This document shows, one piece after another, positions 46,131-55,460 of a stretch of DNA of 64,000 bases (its first letter is position 1; each line of letters begins with the position of its first letter). The notes under the pieces were generated by a model. It ran no database searches and was not told where the DNA came from. It saw only the letters and a program-made list of their open reading frames with translations. A program made the position numbers and the translations under genes. The stretch comes from Ampelomyces quisqualis (lineage: Eukaryota > Ascomycota > Dothideomycetes > Pleosporales > Phaeosphaeriaceae), in assembly GCA_018398575.1 (NCBI GenBank), contig JAGTXZ010000010.1, positions 558,001 through 622,000 on the forward strand. The letters run 5' to 3'.

Positions 46131-47480
46131 ATGCCCGGCCGTTTGCTGTCGACCCTCGCAAGGGTCGCGCCTTCCCCGTTGCCCAAGTTGGACAAGCCTG
46201 CAAAGACCCACACTGCGCCGCTGTTCCCCCCAGTCTATTCCTTCGAGGCTCCCACAGCAAAACCCACCACCAAATCACAAGAGTCGCTCGTCATGGACAT
46301 CTTCAAGCGCCACGACAAGCATCACGCGGACAAGAAGACCCCAAAGGCGAGTCCCAAAGCGGAGCTCCAGTCGGCTGCCACGCTTAACATGAGCGTCGAG
46401 TCTCCACCAATCGTATTCTACAACAGCGCGCAGTCGTCTACTGGCGCCATCTTCTCTGGCCAGCTGATGATGAATGTACACGAGCCATACGTCAGCATCA
46501 ACAAGTTTGAGATGCGCCTCCTTGCCTTTGTCTCCACCAAGAAACCCGTCGTCCCACACTGCGCCGAGTGCTGCACCCAGACCACGGAGATTCACAAGTG
46601 GGAGTTTCTGACGCACCCTGCATCGCTTCGTCAGGGAGCACACAGCTTCCCCTTCAGCCACTTGCTGCCGGGCCATCTGCCCGCTACCACGCACGGCAGC
46701 CTCGCCACACTGGACTACTACCTCTCGGCAGTCGCTACCACAGCCAATGGCGACAAGATCACCTACAGGCGCAACATTGACATCAAGCGCGCCATCTTCC
46801 CGGGCAACGAGAAGCACTCGATCCGCATTTTTCCTCCCACCAATCTCACAGCTTCAGTGAAGCTGACTCCTGTCATCCACCCAATCGGTGACTTTCCAAT
46901 TGAGATGCGCTTGTCCGGTATCGTACAAAACAAGGCTGATTCCCAGACCCGATGGAGGCTCCGCAAGCTCAACTGGCGCATTGAGGAGACCCAGAAGTTC
47001 ATCGCTCCAGCTTGCTCTAGACATGTCCAAAAAGTTGGCGGTGAAGGCAAGGGCGTTCTACACGAGGATGTCCGCGCTATCGCCACTGAAGAGGTCAAGA
47101 CTGGTTGGAAGACCGACTTTGACCGCGGCGAAATCGACGTCGAGTTCACCGCAGCCTGTAATGTTGCCCTGAAGCCCTTGTGCGACATGGACAGCCAGAG
47201 CGGCATGAGCATCAAGCACAACCTTGTCATCGAGATGGTTGTCGCTGAGGAGTGGGCACCGCTGAAAAAGCTCAGCCAAGCCACCCCCACCGGCGCTGCT
47301 CGCGTTCTCCGCACACAATTCCACCTCACTCTTACCGAGCGCTCTGGCATGGGTATCGCCTGGGACGAAGAGCAGCCACCCGTCTACGAGGACGTTCCTG
47401 CTAGCCCACCCACTTACACGGATGAGTGCGAAGACCCACTCTCCGCCAGCAGCTCCCGCTGCGCGAGCTTCAGCCTGTAA
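46131..47480 (+). CDS. Ldb19/Art1-type alpha-arrestin (ubiquitin-ligase adaptor)
   Basis: From the ATG at MPGRLLSTLARVAPSPLPKL the protein has 450 residues. The N-terminal arrestin-like part (SPPIVFYNSAQSSTGAIFSG, EPYVSINKFEMRLLAFVSTK) contains a Cys-pair element (HCAECC). The Ldb19-type C-terminal part includes DFPIEMRLSGIVQNK, RWRLRKLNWRIEETQKF and GWKTDFDRGEIDVEFTA. Two PY-type motifs near the end (PPVYEDV, PPTYTDE) are binding sites for WW domains of the HECT ligase Rsp5. The yeast relative Art1/Ldb19 directs ubiquitination and endocytosis of plasma-membrane transporters. The frame is open upstream to another ATG at 45,894, which would add 79 Pro/His-rich residues; I prefer 46,131 because similarity starts only after it, and MDIFKRHDKHH at 46,293 is a third option. 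No intron is needed. Confidence 0.85.
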   Translation: MPGRLLSTLARVAPSPLPKLDKPAKTHTAPLFPPVYSFEAPTAKPTTKSQESLVMDIFKRHDKHHADKKTPKASPKAELQSAATLNMSVESPPIVFYNSAQSSTGAIFSGQLMMNVHEPYVSINKFEMRLLAFVSTKKPVVPHCAECCTQTTEIHKWEFLTHPASLRQGAHSFPFSHLLPGHLPATTHGSLATLDYYLSAVATTANGDKITYRRNIDIKRAIFPGNEKHSIRIFPPTNLTASVKLTPVIHPIGDFPIEMRLSGIVQNKADSQTRWRLRKLNWRIEETQKFIAPACSRHVQKVGGEGKGVLHEDVRAIATEEVKTGWKTDFDRGEIDVEFTAACNVALKPLCDMDSQSGMSIKHNLVIEMVVAEEWAPLKKLSQATPTGAARVLRTQFHLTLTERSGMGIAWDEEQPPVYEDVPASPPTYTDECEDPLSASSSRCASFSL

Positions 47481-47995
47481 ATTCTGTTCTGTTACCATTT
47501 CACTTTCACGACATATACCCTCTTCAGTCTTTTGGACTCCCGTTTTATGGATATTCTTTCACAATTTATCAACTGCTTCGAACGCGAATCAATGTTTTAT
47601 CGTGTAGCATATACCCCCTTTTGTAGATTACGGATCTGACATTTTTGCATTCTTCCCCACTACTCTTGGGCACAATCTGGCACGGCATTGATTTGTTTCG
47701 GGTGTTTGAACTGCGTCTATAAAGTGCGCCCCTTTTGCATTGTATATCTGACCAGCTGGGGCTCTGGTTCCCCCGAAGAAAAAGTCTCACACATCATGTT
47801 TATCACGAATGGTATCTTCAGATATATAATCAACATTACTAGCTACAGAAGCAAAAAAAAGTCTCTACGCTCATCCATCTATTCAATTCCCATTACTCGG
47901 GCCCAATGGTTTCCTCGAAAAATCCTAAAGGTTTGCCCGTGCGAAGCATTGTGATCGAATACGGAAGGCGTCGAGTTGTCGATGACTATGGGCAG
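47481..47995. other. intergenic, nothing recognised
   Basis: About 500 bases of AT-leaning sequence with short ORFs only. It should contain the 3' end of the arrestin gene. Confidence 0.6.
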
Positions 47996-48750
47996 GGAGC
48001 TCTCCAAGACCTTCCTGCGCCCGGCCGAATGTTTCGCACGGGCTTGTTGCTTGCAATAACGACGGAGTCGCCGTTGGGCCCGAGTAAGTGAAAGGGAGAT
48101 GGACCGCTGTGCCTCGAACGGTGGACGCTGCTGTTCGCGGTCACCCACGCTGACAAGAGGTGACGGTTAGTTAGGATCGGCACAGAAGATGTGGTATATA
48201 CGGCGCTCTGCTTCTGCCTTGGCGGCTGCGCCTGATTTGGCCAGGTAGGCGCGGCACAGGTACAGGCCGTTGACACGGGCAGAATCTCGCAGGAAGCGGA
48301 GGTTGTCCGTGATAGCCTTTTGCGCATGGAAGTAGTGCTCGACAGAACTCAAGAGGTGACCACCGGCTTTGATGTCGATGAGGTACATGTTGCTGAGGAA
48401 GCCATAGTCTTGTCTACGAGCACGAACCTCTGGATGTGTAATCGTGAGAAAAACGTCTTTTACACCTTTAGGCGCTGCAAGTGTTGCTTCTCGCACTTGT
48501 TTCGATAGAGCGACATCGTCTTTGACCCTAGAACCTTTGCTGAGTATGAAGTAGATATCCGATCGATAGCCGGCGCAAGAATATCCCGGACCTCGTCGCC
48601 AAGTCGGTGGAAGGGGTCGTCTTCGGGCAGGTTGTCGTAGTATTCTGCGAGCTGGTTGGAGCTGACTTGATTGGCTGCAACGCTGGCTGAATACGCGTTA
48701 CAGGAGCACATGTCTTTTTTTAGGTATGCTGTTGACTTTGAGGGCGACAC
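47996..48750 (-). pseudogene. NADAR-domain reading frame fused to an SF1-helicase fragment, frameshifted
   Basis: On the minus strand one frame reads QLAEYYDNLPEDDPFHRLGD to about the peptide LAPAID, then coding sense moves to another frame (SDIYFILSKGS, DDVALSKQVREATLAAPKG), so a one-base shift near 48,563 is likely. The second frame contains DYGFLSNMYLIDIKAGGHLL and SSVEHYFHAQKA, the signature of NADAR (YbiA-like) proteins, N-glycosidases acting on ADP-ribose conjugates. It continues into IYHIFCADPN and a stop; beyond the stop it reads PSPLVSVGDREQQRPP, matching a helicase motif III region. The same helicase segment recurs at 49,068-49,172. The NADAR assignment is good; whether any product is made is doubtful. 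Confidence 0.65.
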
Positions 48751-48799
48751 AGAACGCGTAGACTGAGAATTGGGTGTTCTGAATGTTGTACTAAGACTT

Positions 48800-48835
48800 T
48801 GTACTCTTGTTCTGCAGTGTACTCTTGTTCTGCAG
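48800..48835. repeat. 18-bp tandem duplication
   Basis: TGTACTCTTGTTCTGCAG occurs twice head to tail (48,800-48,817 and 48,818-48,835) between the two helicase fragments. The period of 18 keeps a reading frame. Confidence 0.9.
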
Positions 48836-48855
48836 GGCTTGCCCTTTGATGCTCA

Positions 48856-49450
48856 CTACGACGAACTAAGAATTAATGTCAGTGACTTGGCGGATGAACC
48901 CCAGGATCTTGTCGCCTGGGTCGAGATTGGAGAGGTTGGGAGGGGTGATAACGGGCTCTCTGGGCAGAACGGCGTTGACGGCTGCCGCAATCCCGGGCGT
49001 GTACCGGTGCTGGTGGGTAAGGTCAATGGCACTGGCGCCTCTAAGGAATAGGCGGGCGAAGAGGGAAATGGCGCGCTAGGCCTTGAAAGGGGCCGCTGCT
49101 GTTCCCAGTTGCTAACGCTCACGAGAGGGGAGGGTTGGTTGGGGTCAGCGCAGAAAATGTGGTATATAGTTGCGGCTCAAGTACAAGCCGTGCAGGACAA
49201 CGTCGGGACAGCCGTGCTGGTGTTGCCGGGTCTCGGAGAAAACGTGGTGCGTCATGCACCAAACGTCTGCCAGCTCAGCGAGCTCCGTGGCGAGCCTTTC
49301 CTCGCGGGTGAGCCTTTCCTTCGTGTTGGCGTCCATGAACATTCCATCGCCCATGTTCTAGTACAATTGTCGAAACAAAGCGCAGTGCTTGGTGTCGACG
49401 TGGGCGATTGGGCTGACACTCCCGTCAGCCTTAGGAATCCTGGCGTACTG
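48856..49450 (-). pseudogene. SF1 (DNA2/NAM7-like) helicase fragment, out of frame
   Basis: The minus strand encodes, in shifting frames, LADVWCMTHHVFSETRQHQH and PDVVLHGLYLSRN, then IYHIFCADPNQPSPLVSV followed by NWEQQRPL, then LFLRGASAIDLTHQHRYTPG with IAAAVNAVLPREP. CADPNQPSPLV resembles motif III (GDxxQLxPxV) and LTHQHRYTPGI the Q-Y/H-R-x-x-P motif IV of DNA2/UPF1-type helicases. The order is correct, but at least two frame changes and a stop (TAG after QLY) break it. It is a diverged second copy of the sequence in the preceding entry. Confidence 0.55.
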
Positions 49451-49559
49451 TAGGACACGCATGCCCCCTGAAATTGCAGGCAGGTTAACTGTCCTGGTGT
49501 CTTGGACACTGTAGAAGAGGAGCTTACGCTGCTCGCGAAGGCGTTAGGCATCCACAAGT

Positions 49560-50201
49560 TTAGTGAAGAGCGCCTCGGTCTCTGTCTCTTGCTCGTGGGC
49601 GTCGCGGTTGACGCCGTGCTTTTTTGCGCGAGATTCTTTCGCTCGTTGCAGCATGAGGGCCTTGTCCGTCGTGGTGGCCTGGGGCCGGATTACCAATGCC
49701 GGCAGCCGTCTTGCGCTCCCACCACGGCACCAACTGCCGCTCCCACCACGGCACCAACTGCCGCTCGATCTTGGTGACTAGATCGTTGCATTGACGATTG
49801 ATGGGTGATAGGAGTACAGTGGCTGCACCACGTGCAGCCTCCAGTTGTTGACATGTGAGAAAGTAGCGGTAACAGGCGACCCACACCAAGCAGTGAGACT
49901 TGCCCGAGCTGCCAGTTCCACGAACGAGCCCGATTCCCGCACCTTTTTGGTGCAATTGTATGAGTATATAATGCTGACAGTATATTCAAGAGGTGGAGGC
50001 GAGGTGAGTGTGAAGAAGGAGAGAAGAAGGATAAGCTGGTACCTTGGTAGGTATATATACTTTTGACGGCACGGAGAAGCCATTGCTTGCCGCCGTTTGT
50101 ACGTCAAGTCCCGTGCCAGCTTCCGTTTGCTTTTGATCAGGTGCCAGAATTCGTTGCAAGCTGAGGTCAGGTGGAAACGATTTCCAGGAGTGGACAATCA
50201 A
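49560..50201 (-). pseudogene. helicase N-terminal fragment with intact P-loop
   Basis: An upstream piece (SWKSFPPDLSLQRILAPDQK, SNGFSVPSK) joins, across a possible intron with GTATAT donor, to GAGIGLVRGTGSSGKSHCLV. GTGSSGKS is a complete Walker A motif, and AATVLLSPINRQCNDLVTKI follows as motif Ia does in DNA2/UPF1-type helicases. After this, QLVPWWER is directly repeated and the sequence loses resemblance before a stop at 49,560. With the two preceding entries it forms one disrupted gene or a set of rearranged copies, all on the minus strand. Confidence 0.55.
49717..49764. repeat. 24-bp tandem duplication (8 codons)
   Basis: TCCCACCACGGCACCAACTG plus CCGC occurs twice in direct succession (49,717-49,740 and 49,741-49,764). 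On the minus strand it duplicates QLVPWWER exactly. Confidence 0.95.
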
Positions 50202-50752
50202 GACGACAGGGAATCACACTATGATGACCAAGTATAGGGGCTGTAAAAGTTTGCAGTTGCGCTACATACTTGAGCTCTTGTTGCCGTCACTTCGTTCGCT
50301 ATGCAACGAATTCTACATCCTGCTCATTGCGGTCATTATGCCAACCTCAAATGTGTTCGGTCCTCTCTAGGTCCTTGTACCCTTGCTCAAAAGGCAGACA
50401 ACTCCATCACCGACGTATCATGCCCACAGTCTAAGATGGTGTTTCAACCCTCTTTCTGCTGCGTACAACTGTGTAGGTCTGTCTTATCCTCGTCCAAATT
50501 CCCACACAAATCCGTCAGATATCTTATCGCCAGTCTGTGATAGCTTTTGCAGCCCATTTTCTCTCTTTATCCCTAGAGTACGCAGTCTCTCCCAGTCAAG
50601 CATCTGAATGACATGGCCTTGATCAATGATTTGACACTGGAGTGATGGTGCAGTGCGGCAAACTAGCACCTTTCTCAGCCGAGCACTTCAGTTCCGTATT
50701 TCCTCCCTGATGGCGCAGTAAACTTGTTTGTAACATGATTACTGAAACCCAG
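50202..50752. other. intergenic, nothing recognised
   Basis: Overlapping short ORFs only (50,301-50,540 and 50,383-50,607 plus); no repeat or RNA gene seen. Confidence 0.6.
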
Positions 50753-51115
50753 TCAGCCTTGAGTTTCGAAGCATGTCCGATACATGGAGCCACGGCTGCC
50801 TGGTGGTGCAAGGACGACCTCTCCATCGAGTAGTGTCATAACATTTCTGCACGAGAGAGAGCGAATCATGGCCGTGGTGCCATCAGATGGGATACAAGTA
50901 CGAACATTCTCATCTCCTAAGTAGGCCGCAGTAGAATATTCTGTGGCTGTAGTTGGTGTACATGTGCCAGAATCACTGGGTGCTGAGAAGTATTCAGATT
51001 CGGGAGGATAATTCATGCTTGGAGACATTCTCAATCTCTGTTTACTGATTGTTGCTGTAGAGATTGTGGACAGTACATAATGAAGTCCATACAGTAGCAG
51101 GGTAAACGTTCCCAA
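50753..51115 (-). CDS. small hypothetical protein
   Basis: A 120-codon ORF with a hydrophobic start (TFTLLLYGLHYVLSTIS), which could be a signal or membrane anchor, then a Ser/Thr/Tyr-rich segment (SEYFSAPSDSGTCTPTTATE) and an even C-terminal part (GDENVRTCIPSDGTTAMI). Composition looks protein-like, but there is no family match, and an intron at either end would change the model. Confidence 0.35.
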   Translation of the reverse strand: MGTFTLLLYGLHYVLSTISTATISKQRLRMSPSMNYPPESEYFSAPSDSGTCTPTTATEYSTAAYLGDENVRTCIPSDGTTAMIRSLSCRNVMTLLDGEVVLAPPGSRGSMYRTCFETQG

Positions 51116-51585
51116 GTCAGTGAAACAGGAAAACCGAGAGTCCCCAGATAAGTACCCAAGCTAGCAGCACTTGATAAAAAATAACGGCTCTTTCAAGACA
51201 CTTTGCTTTTAGCATTTACGTCCTTCTCAGTTTCGAGTCTCACGTTCTTGTCAATTTGAAAGCCTTCATTTTTTACGTGTGTTGCTACTCAGAGCGACCG
51301 TTTTGAAGACGCCAATTGTGCAAGCGCTTTCCAGCACCGCGGGAAGCTCTTGGACGAATTTCAAAACTATTACATCATTTCATACTCTTTCTGTAGATAT
51401 CTCGAGATCATTACTTAACAATATGACATTGGTACTGCTTACATGATAACTGTTAATCATGTTATGTTCAGAGTTGAAACATTCACGAGTCGCTGTTGTC
51501 CTCCCAGGCATTTATCAGCTTTATACGTCGGCACAAGGTCTCACTTGGTGTACAGGTTACCTTGAAGTGACTTAGCCGGACCCAT
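51116..51585. other. intergenic, nothing recognised
   Basis: 470 bases, AT-leaning, probably holding the 3' end of the RING gene that follows and the promoter of the small ORF before it. Confidence 0.6.
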
Positions 51586-52611
51586 TTAAAGGGCCAATCC
51601 AATCTGCGAGTCAGCCATTGCATCGGTCAGCTCCTCCATGTCCTGATTGTGTGCATCTACTTGGTTGGATGCGTGGACCCGACTACGGCGCCTGCAAAGA
51701 ACTGTTCTACAGGAAGGACATGTGTTAGAGTTTGACAGAGCGGAGCGATTCACCCACGTATCGATGCAGACTGCGTGAAAAAAGTGTCCACAAGCCGTCG
51801 CAACAGCCGTTTCAGTCGGGTCGGTAGCTTCGATATCCGACGCGCAGATATTACACGTCTTTGCTCCTGGAGTTGGCGAAACAAGTTGACAAAACTCGCT
51901 GTAATGAATCGGCTCGCCAGTCACTTCATACTCAAGCGTGGTGTCGTTGGTCTCAAACTGAACAGTCTGTTGACCAAGCTGCCAAGCTACATCGAGCATA
52001 GGAGCACCAGGGAGACCTTCCCAGCTCTTTTCCTCTTGTCCAAAGCCGCGAAGAAAGCCACGAAACTGACGCGTGCTGAAGTACCCATGGAACGCACCGT
52101 AGTCCGAATCCAACATAGCATAGAACGCCTGTCCCATGATAAAGCCGAGAAAGTTATCAGCCTTTTCATATGACTCCATATCACGAATTGGTAGCAATGC
52201 TTGTTCTCCTTCCTCATAATTGGGCGTCTCGAGGAGAGCTACTTCTCGCAGTCCTCGAATGAAGACCATGAATTGGTATAGATGCAAATGCAGCATAGGG
52301 ATACTGGGACATCGCAAGGCAATGTAAGTCTCCCATCGCTGACAGTAGTTCCACATTTGAGCAGCTGAAGGCGATTGTATGATAAATACGGTTATGGACT
52401 GGGCTGCTTTGTTCATGACTGAAAAAAACTGGCCGATTTCTTCAGGCGAGCCGTACGTGAGTGCATCTCGGCGCAGTTCGGAAAACGTGGGATATGCGTT
52501 GTTCAACAACACACAATCATCTCGACGGATTGCTCGGAAACTAGACGAGTGGCGGTGGACGAGTAGGAGCGTCTTGACGAGACCTGAATTAAGGGCTTGT
52601 GACAGTGACAT
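51586..52611 (-). CDS. RING-H2 finger protein, cluster member 1
   Basis: A single-exon 341-residue protein. The first 240 residues are a helical region without a known domain name (EEIGQFFSVMNKAAQSITVF, MWNYCQRWETYIALRCPSIP). The C-terminal RING has all eight ligands: C253, C256, C274, H276, H279, C282, C298 and C301 (TCNICASD, CGHFFHAVCIDTWV, CPSC), the C3H2C3 order of RING-H2 ubiquitin ligases. A basic tail (CRRRSRVH) follows. It is divergent from the paralogue at 53,002 with 390 bases between start codons. Likely an E3 ligase of unknown substrate. Confidence 0.85.
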   Translation of the reverse strand: MSLSQALNSGLVKTLLLVHRHSSSFRAIRRDDCVLLNNAYPTFSELRRDALTYGSPEEIGQFFSVMNKAAQSITVFIIQSPSAAQMWNYCQRWETYIALRCPSIPMLHLHLYQFMVFIRGLREVALLETPNYEEGEQALLPIRDMESYEKADNFLGFIMGQAFYAMLDSDYGAFHGYFSTRQFRGFLRGFGQEEKSWEGLPGAPMLDVAWQLGQQTVQFETNDTTLEYEVTGEPIHYSEFCQLVSPTPGAKTCNICASDIEATDPTETAVATACGHFFHAVCIDTWVNRSALSNSNTCPSCRTVLCRRRSRVHASNQVDAHNQDMEELTDAMADSQIGLAL

Positions 52612-53001
52612 GGTGAGCTGAGTGAATTGTTCCGGGTGGAGGCAAATCAGTTGCAGTGTTTGATCTGGGGAAAGGAAGATAATAGGCGAGCAATCCAGAA
52701 GATAAGCCTTTGGGAGAGCGTACCCGTAAGCTCACTCTGCTTCCACAGTGATGAACATTGTATGTATGCAGTGCGTCGCCGCCCGACGACATCACTTGCT
52801 CCAATTACAGTGAACATCGTGAACGCACATTGCATTGTCTCGTCTAAATGTAAACCACACTTCCCGCACAATGATTCAGCGAAGTCCTTATGGTCTCAAC
52901 CAAAATCTCGATCAAGGACATTCCGACCCTTACGTCTACAACTTCGACTAGAAACATATCACTCTCCTCTGCGTTCACTTCACCCCATCAACCACACCAC
53001 C

Positions 53002-54009
53002 ATGTATCTCACCCGCTCCCACAATTCCACCCTCACCCACCGCGCCCTCGACGCTATCTACTACCGCTACCACCAAGCCTCCCTCCTGCGCAGTTGGCGT
53101 CCCCGCGACCCCCTGCACATCCGCGCTTCCGAACTAAATTCCATCCGGCAACATTTCCCCAGCCTATACGCCGTCTCGCTCCTCGCAATCGAGAAACTCG
53201 ACCCCTTCCAGGTAGGCTACTTCCTAACCACCATGCGTAACTGCGCAATAATGTCCTGCATGGTCCTCATGCAGCAACCCAGCCCCGAACAGCTCGAAGA
53301 CTGGTGCGAAAAACTACGTTTATACATTGTGATCAACTGCATACGCGTCGAGTGGGTGTATCTCGATCTCTCTGAACTCACGACGTTACTGCAGCTCTGG
53401 CTCGAGGAGCGGCGCGCCAGCGATGGGCGCTGGGGAGCGCATGAAGCTGCTTTCTCTCCGCTGGATAACGTGGACAATGTTCTGGGTGCGGAATTGTACA
53501 ACAGTTCGATCACGGGACGGTTCTGGACATGTTGGATCGCGGCGCTGAATCCGGTCATGCGGGACCAGCTTACGTTTCGGCAGTTTGTGAGGGTTAGTCG
53601 GGGGCTGAGGTATGGGGAGATGAGCACGATCGGCGTGCCTGATGTGAATATCTTTCCCGAAGAGCTGTTTCAGACTATCGAGGTTGCGACGGAGGATTAT
53701 CGAGCTGTTGGTGAGCGGATTGCGCTGGATGCGTTTTGCAAGGAGGCGAATGAGCTGCCGACGGAGTCCACGTGCACGGTTTGCGTCGACAATGTCAATA
53801 TTAATGCAATCGGGAAGGGAGAAAAGCCGGTTGTGACGGCGTGCGGACACTTTTTTCACGAAGCCTGCATCGACTCGTGGGTCAACGATTCCGCGGCGAG
53901 CACGGCACATACGTGTCCTTCATGCCGAGCGGTGATGTGTAAACGTCGACCGCGTGTGCCTGCTTCGATGTTAGAAGCGCCTGGTCGAAGCATTTCTGAT
54001 TACTCGTGA
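53002..54009 (+). CDS. RING-H2 finger protein, cluster member 2
   Basis: 335 residues from the ATG at MYLTRSHNSTLTHRALDAIY; the frame is open upstream to 52,627, but similarity to member 1 and a good context (CCACCATGT) favour 53,002. The N-terminal region (LDPFQVGYFLTTMRNCAIMS, QQPSPEQLEDWCEKLRLYIV) aligns with member 1 (QSPSAAQMWNYCQRWETYIA). RING ligands are C258, C261, C281, H283, H286, C289, C305 and C308, with CGHFFHEACIDSWVN nearly identical to member 1, followed by CKRRPRVPAS. Head-to-head placement with member 1 suggests an inverted duplication and a shared promoter (52,612-53,001). Confidence 0.85.
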   Translation: MYLTRSHNSTLTHRALDAIYYRYHQASLLRSWRPRDPLHIRASELNSIRQHFPSLYAVSLLAIEKLDPFQVGYFLTTMRNCAIMSCMVLMQQPSPEQLEDWCEKLRLYIVINCIRVEWVYLDLSELTTLLQLWLEERRASDGRWGAHEAAFSPLDNVDNVLGAELYNSSITGRFWTCWIAALNPVMRDQLTFRQFVRVSRGLRYGEMSTIGVPDVNIFPEELFQTIEVATEDYRAVGERIALDAFCKEANELPTESTCTVCVDNVNINAIGKGEKPVVTACGHFFHEACIDSWVNDSAASTAHTCPSCRAVMCKRRPRVPASMLEAPGRSISDYS

Positions 54010-54277
54010 GCGCATCCGATACATGATCTATGGCCAGAAGATTAGCAAGGCAGTGTTGGGAAAATGCACTAATGGGCTACGAGGTGGCGTTAATTGCAAT
54101 AGATGCCGGCCACAGATCACTCTGTAGGGAGAGAAACGAATACATTACATACTACCAGTCAAGGCACATACAAACTTCCATCCAGAGTGTGAAATGTATG
54201 CAGTAGATCGTGTCGTCCTGACCATGTGAAGCTACTCTCACACGAGCGATTTCGGCATTTGTGCTTGACTCAAATTA

Positions 54278-55287
54278 TTATCCTCCATGTGCCCGCTCCC
54301 TTCTTCTACATATTACCTCTCTGTCAGCTGGACATTTATTCGAATTTTCCATCGCACCATTATTGACCCAAAAATCTAGGCAATCTTCGTGAAACACATG
54401 CTCCGCGCTACACTTTGCTCGCACCAGTACTTTCTCTCTTGATTCCTTGCATTCCCAACAACATATTGCACACTTGTCATCTGGGAATCAAGAAGTTAGA
54501 TATGGTGTGCCGAAAGCGTGAGCAGTTACGCGCGGACCGCAAGGTTCGTATTCCGTTGGTGAAGGATCAGGCGTGAATTCGACAGATGGTGATGTAATTT
54601 CGTCGTCGTCGTCGATATCGCGAGCTGCTGTAACGGAGGATGTTTTGAAACTATGAACACGGGCAGCTTACCGTCATTCCATCCGCGAATCAAGTCGATT
54701 GTGTCCACATGATCTACATCCCCATCATACAAATATGGGATCGCACCGTTGAACAGTATGGAGATGAAAAACTGATCTATCCTATCAATCTCGTCTTGCT
54801 CTGTGTCGAACAGCGACGATGAGTACACGCCTTTGAGCTGTTTCACAAGGTCATTGAGTTGATGGATCTCGATGCATCTAGCTGAGGATTCGTAGATTCT
54901 GTGACTGAGCACTGAGCCTGGATCTTGCATGTACTGAACCGCGTGCTGTTGTAGTGTCACAAAGCTGTTCAGGACACCCGTCACATCGCCTTGAACGAGT
55001 GTCAGAATAAGGCAATAAGCGATATTAGGCATGATCCCGAGAAGCGTGCCAGCTCCGTATGCATCTTCTCTCAAGTGATCTAGAGCGACAAACAAGCTCG
55101 GGAATGTTCGCTGGATGTCAATACTTTCGAGACATGAACGTGGCGAAGTCATTCCAGAGGGGATCATTGAGGTGGAGGGGAGATAATTTCCTCGTACGTT
55201 TGAAGTGAAGAGATGTCGTAAGCTTTGCGATTCCAGGAAGTTTGTGAGAGCGAGACAGACAAACGGCATTGAGCGAAAGTGAGACAT
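54278..55287 (-). CDS. RING-like protein, cluster member 3, zinc ligand lost
   Basis: Exons 54,672-55,287, 54,538-54,624 and 54,278-54,480 give about 301 residues. The N-terminal part (DIQRTFPSLFVALDHLREDA, LTLVQGDVTGVLNSFVTLQQ) follows the pattern of members 1 and 2. An acidic linker (DIDDDDEITSPSVEF) leads into the last exon: KCAICCWECKE, KCSAEHVFHEDCLDFWVNNG, NKCPADREVICRRRERAHGG. The last CPxC pair reads CPAD, so the eighth zinc ligand is Asp, and two residues are inserted before the first His. Intron 1 (GTAAGC) is clear. Intron 2 must begin at GTCCGC (54,537) to keep the RING frame; the better-looking GTAACT donor nearby would shift it. The RING exon lies outside the longest ORF and is easily missed. 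Confidence 0.7.
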
Positions 55288-55460
55288 CGTGTATGAGTCC
55301 GTACCAATGCAATCCACCCAAGGCAAATTTGCCACAGGTGTGACAAGCTACCAGTATCTTTGAAAGAACTAGGTGTAAACATCGCCATTGTCTTCCCATG
55401 GCGACGGTCTTCTCCTGTGGCAATGCACTGGAACGAATGTCGTAGATTTGTGTCGCGCCC

